Part shown: one piece after another, positions 63,982 to 64,000 of the stretch
Numbering within the stretch: the first letter of the stretch is position 1
Layout: every line of letters begins with the position of its first letter
Source of the DNA: a beta proteobacterium L13
GTDB lineage: Bacteria; Pseudomonadota; Gammaproteobacteria; Burkholderiales; Chromobacteriaceae
Direction of reading: 5' to 3'
DNA length: 64,000 nt
Assembly (NCBI GenBank): GCA_000335715.1
Contig: AMYZ01000003.1
Span: 239,719 to 303,718, forward strand
Notes under the pieces: generated by a model
Databases searched by the model: none
Seen by the model: the letters and a program-made list of their open reading frames with translations, nothing else
What the model was told of the DNA's origin: nothing
Made by a program: the position numbers and the translations under genes

Positions 63982-64000
63982 AAAAAAACCGCCTTCGGGC
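63982..64000 (+). terminator. Left half of a probable terminator, cut by window edge
   Basis: AAAAAACCGCCTTCGGGC begins what looks like an A-flanked CCGCC hairpin. The right arm lies beyond the window, so the call rests on the left arm alone. Confidence 0.5.

Overview
The window is about 64 kb of high-GC (roughly 63-65% by eye) chromosomal DNA from a Gram-negative bacterium. The ORF content fits a betaproteobacterium of the order Neisseriales, probably the Chromobacteriaceae (Vogesella/Chromobacterium/Pseudogulbenkiania type): hemC-hemD order, ppc together with a GTP-type pckG, a chitin/N-acetylglucosamine (GlcNAc) gene set, trimeric-type porin, kup, bacterial-type proS. This placement is inference from gene content and composition. 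No rRNA, tRNA, CRISPR array, prophage or complete insertion sequence was seen.

Layout. 1-5.5 kb: hemD(partial)-hemC, an AEC permease, ppc. 5.5-12 kb: small metabolic and transport genes, a YcaQ-type DNA glycosylase and an ABC exporter. 12-18.6 kb: pckG, a quinone reductase, an H-NOX/hybrid histidine kinase pair for nitric oxide sensing, an esterase and a periplasmic binding protein. 18.7-25 kb: metH, a GH75-like protein, two membrane proteins. 25-32.4 kb: a GlcNAc operon nagQ-nagA-nagB(II)-nagF(EIIA-HPr-EI)-nagE(EIICB). 32.8-43 kb: gap, two Lrp/AsnC regulators flanking an unannotated structured RNA, a citrulline hydrolase, a BCCT transporter, phoB-phoR, transaldolase, SDR. 43-51 kb: a LysR regulator, hemerythrin, a GNAT-AmpD fusion, bestrophin, an EamA exporter, kup, a binding protein. 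50.7-58.8 kb (minus strand): a chito-oligosaccharide uptake and breakdown locus with binding protein, two permeases, GH3 hexosaminidase, ATPase, porin and a ROK GlcNAc kinase. 59.4-64 kb: a lone lower-GC KAP NTPase, proS and a lytic transglycosylase.

How the parts work together. Two separate loci form one amino-sugar system. The minus-strand ABC/porin/hexosaminidase/kinase locus would bring in chito-oligosaccharides and yield GlcNAc-6-P. The nag operon imports GlcNAc by PTS and converts GlcNAc-6-P to fructose-6-P. Both promoters carry the same operator: three TGGTATT half-sites at an exact 11-bp period lying between the -35 and -10 elements. The likely reader is the GntR-family protein encoded first in the nag operon. 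PEP-node genes (ppc, pckG, gap, a PTS enzyme I) are also concentrated here, and a second palindrome, GTAGT-N6-ACTAC, lies upstream of pckG and gap.

The most unusual signal is not a gene. The 9-mer GTTGGCCGC (usually extended to GTTGGCCGCA) occurs about 73 times by my reading, in both orientations almost equally. It lies inside genes in several reading frames and between genes, and at least three times as a head-to-head pair forming a stem-loop after a stop codon. The density of about one per 0.9 kb and this layout match DNA uptake sequences of Neisseria and Pasteurellaceae, but the sequence is unlike either. I regard it as a candidate uptake-sequence dialect for this lineage. Other items worth attention are a 122-bp ERIC-like element, a candidate small RNA, an EIICB with a second IIB domain lacking its cysteine, and the GNAT-AmpD fusion.
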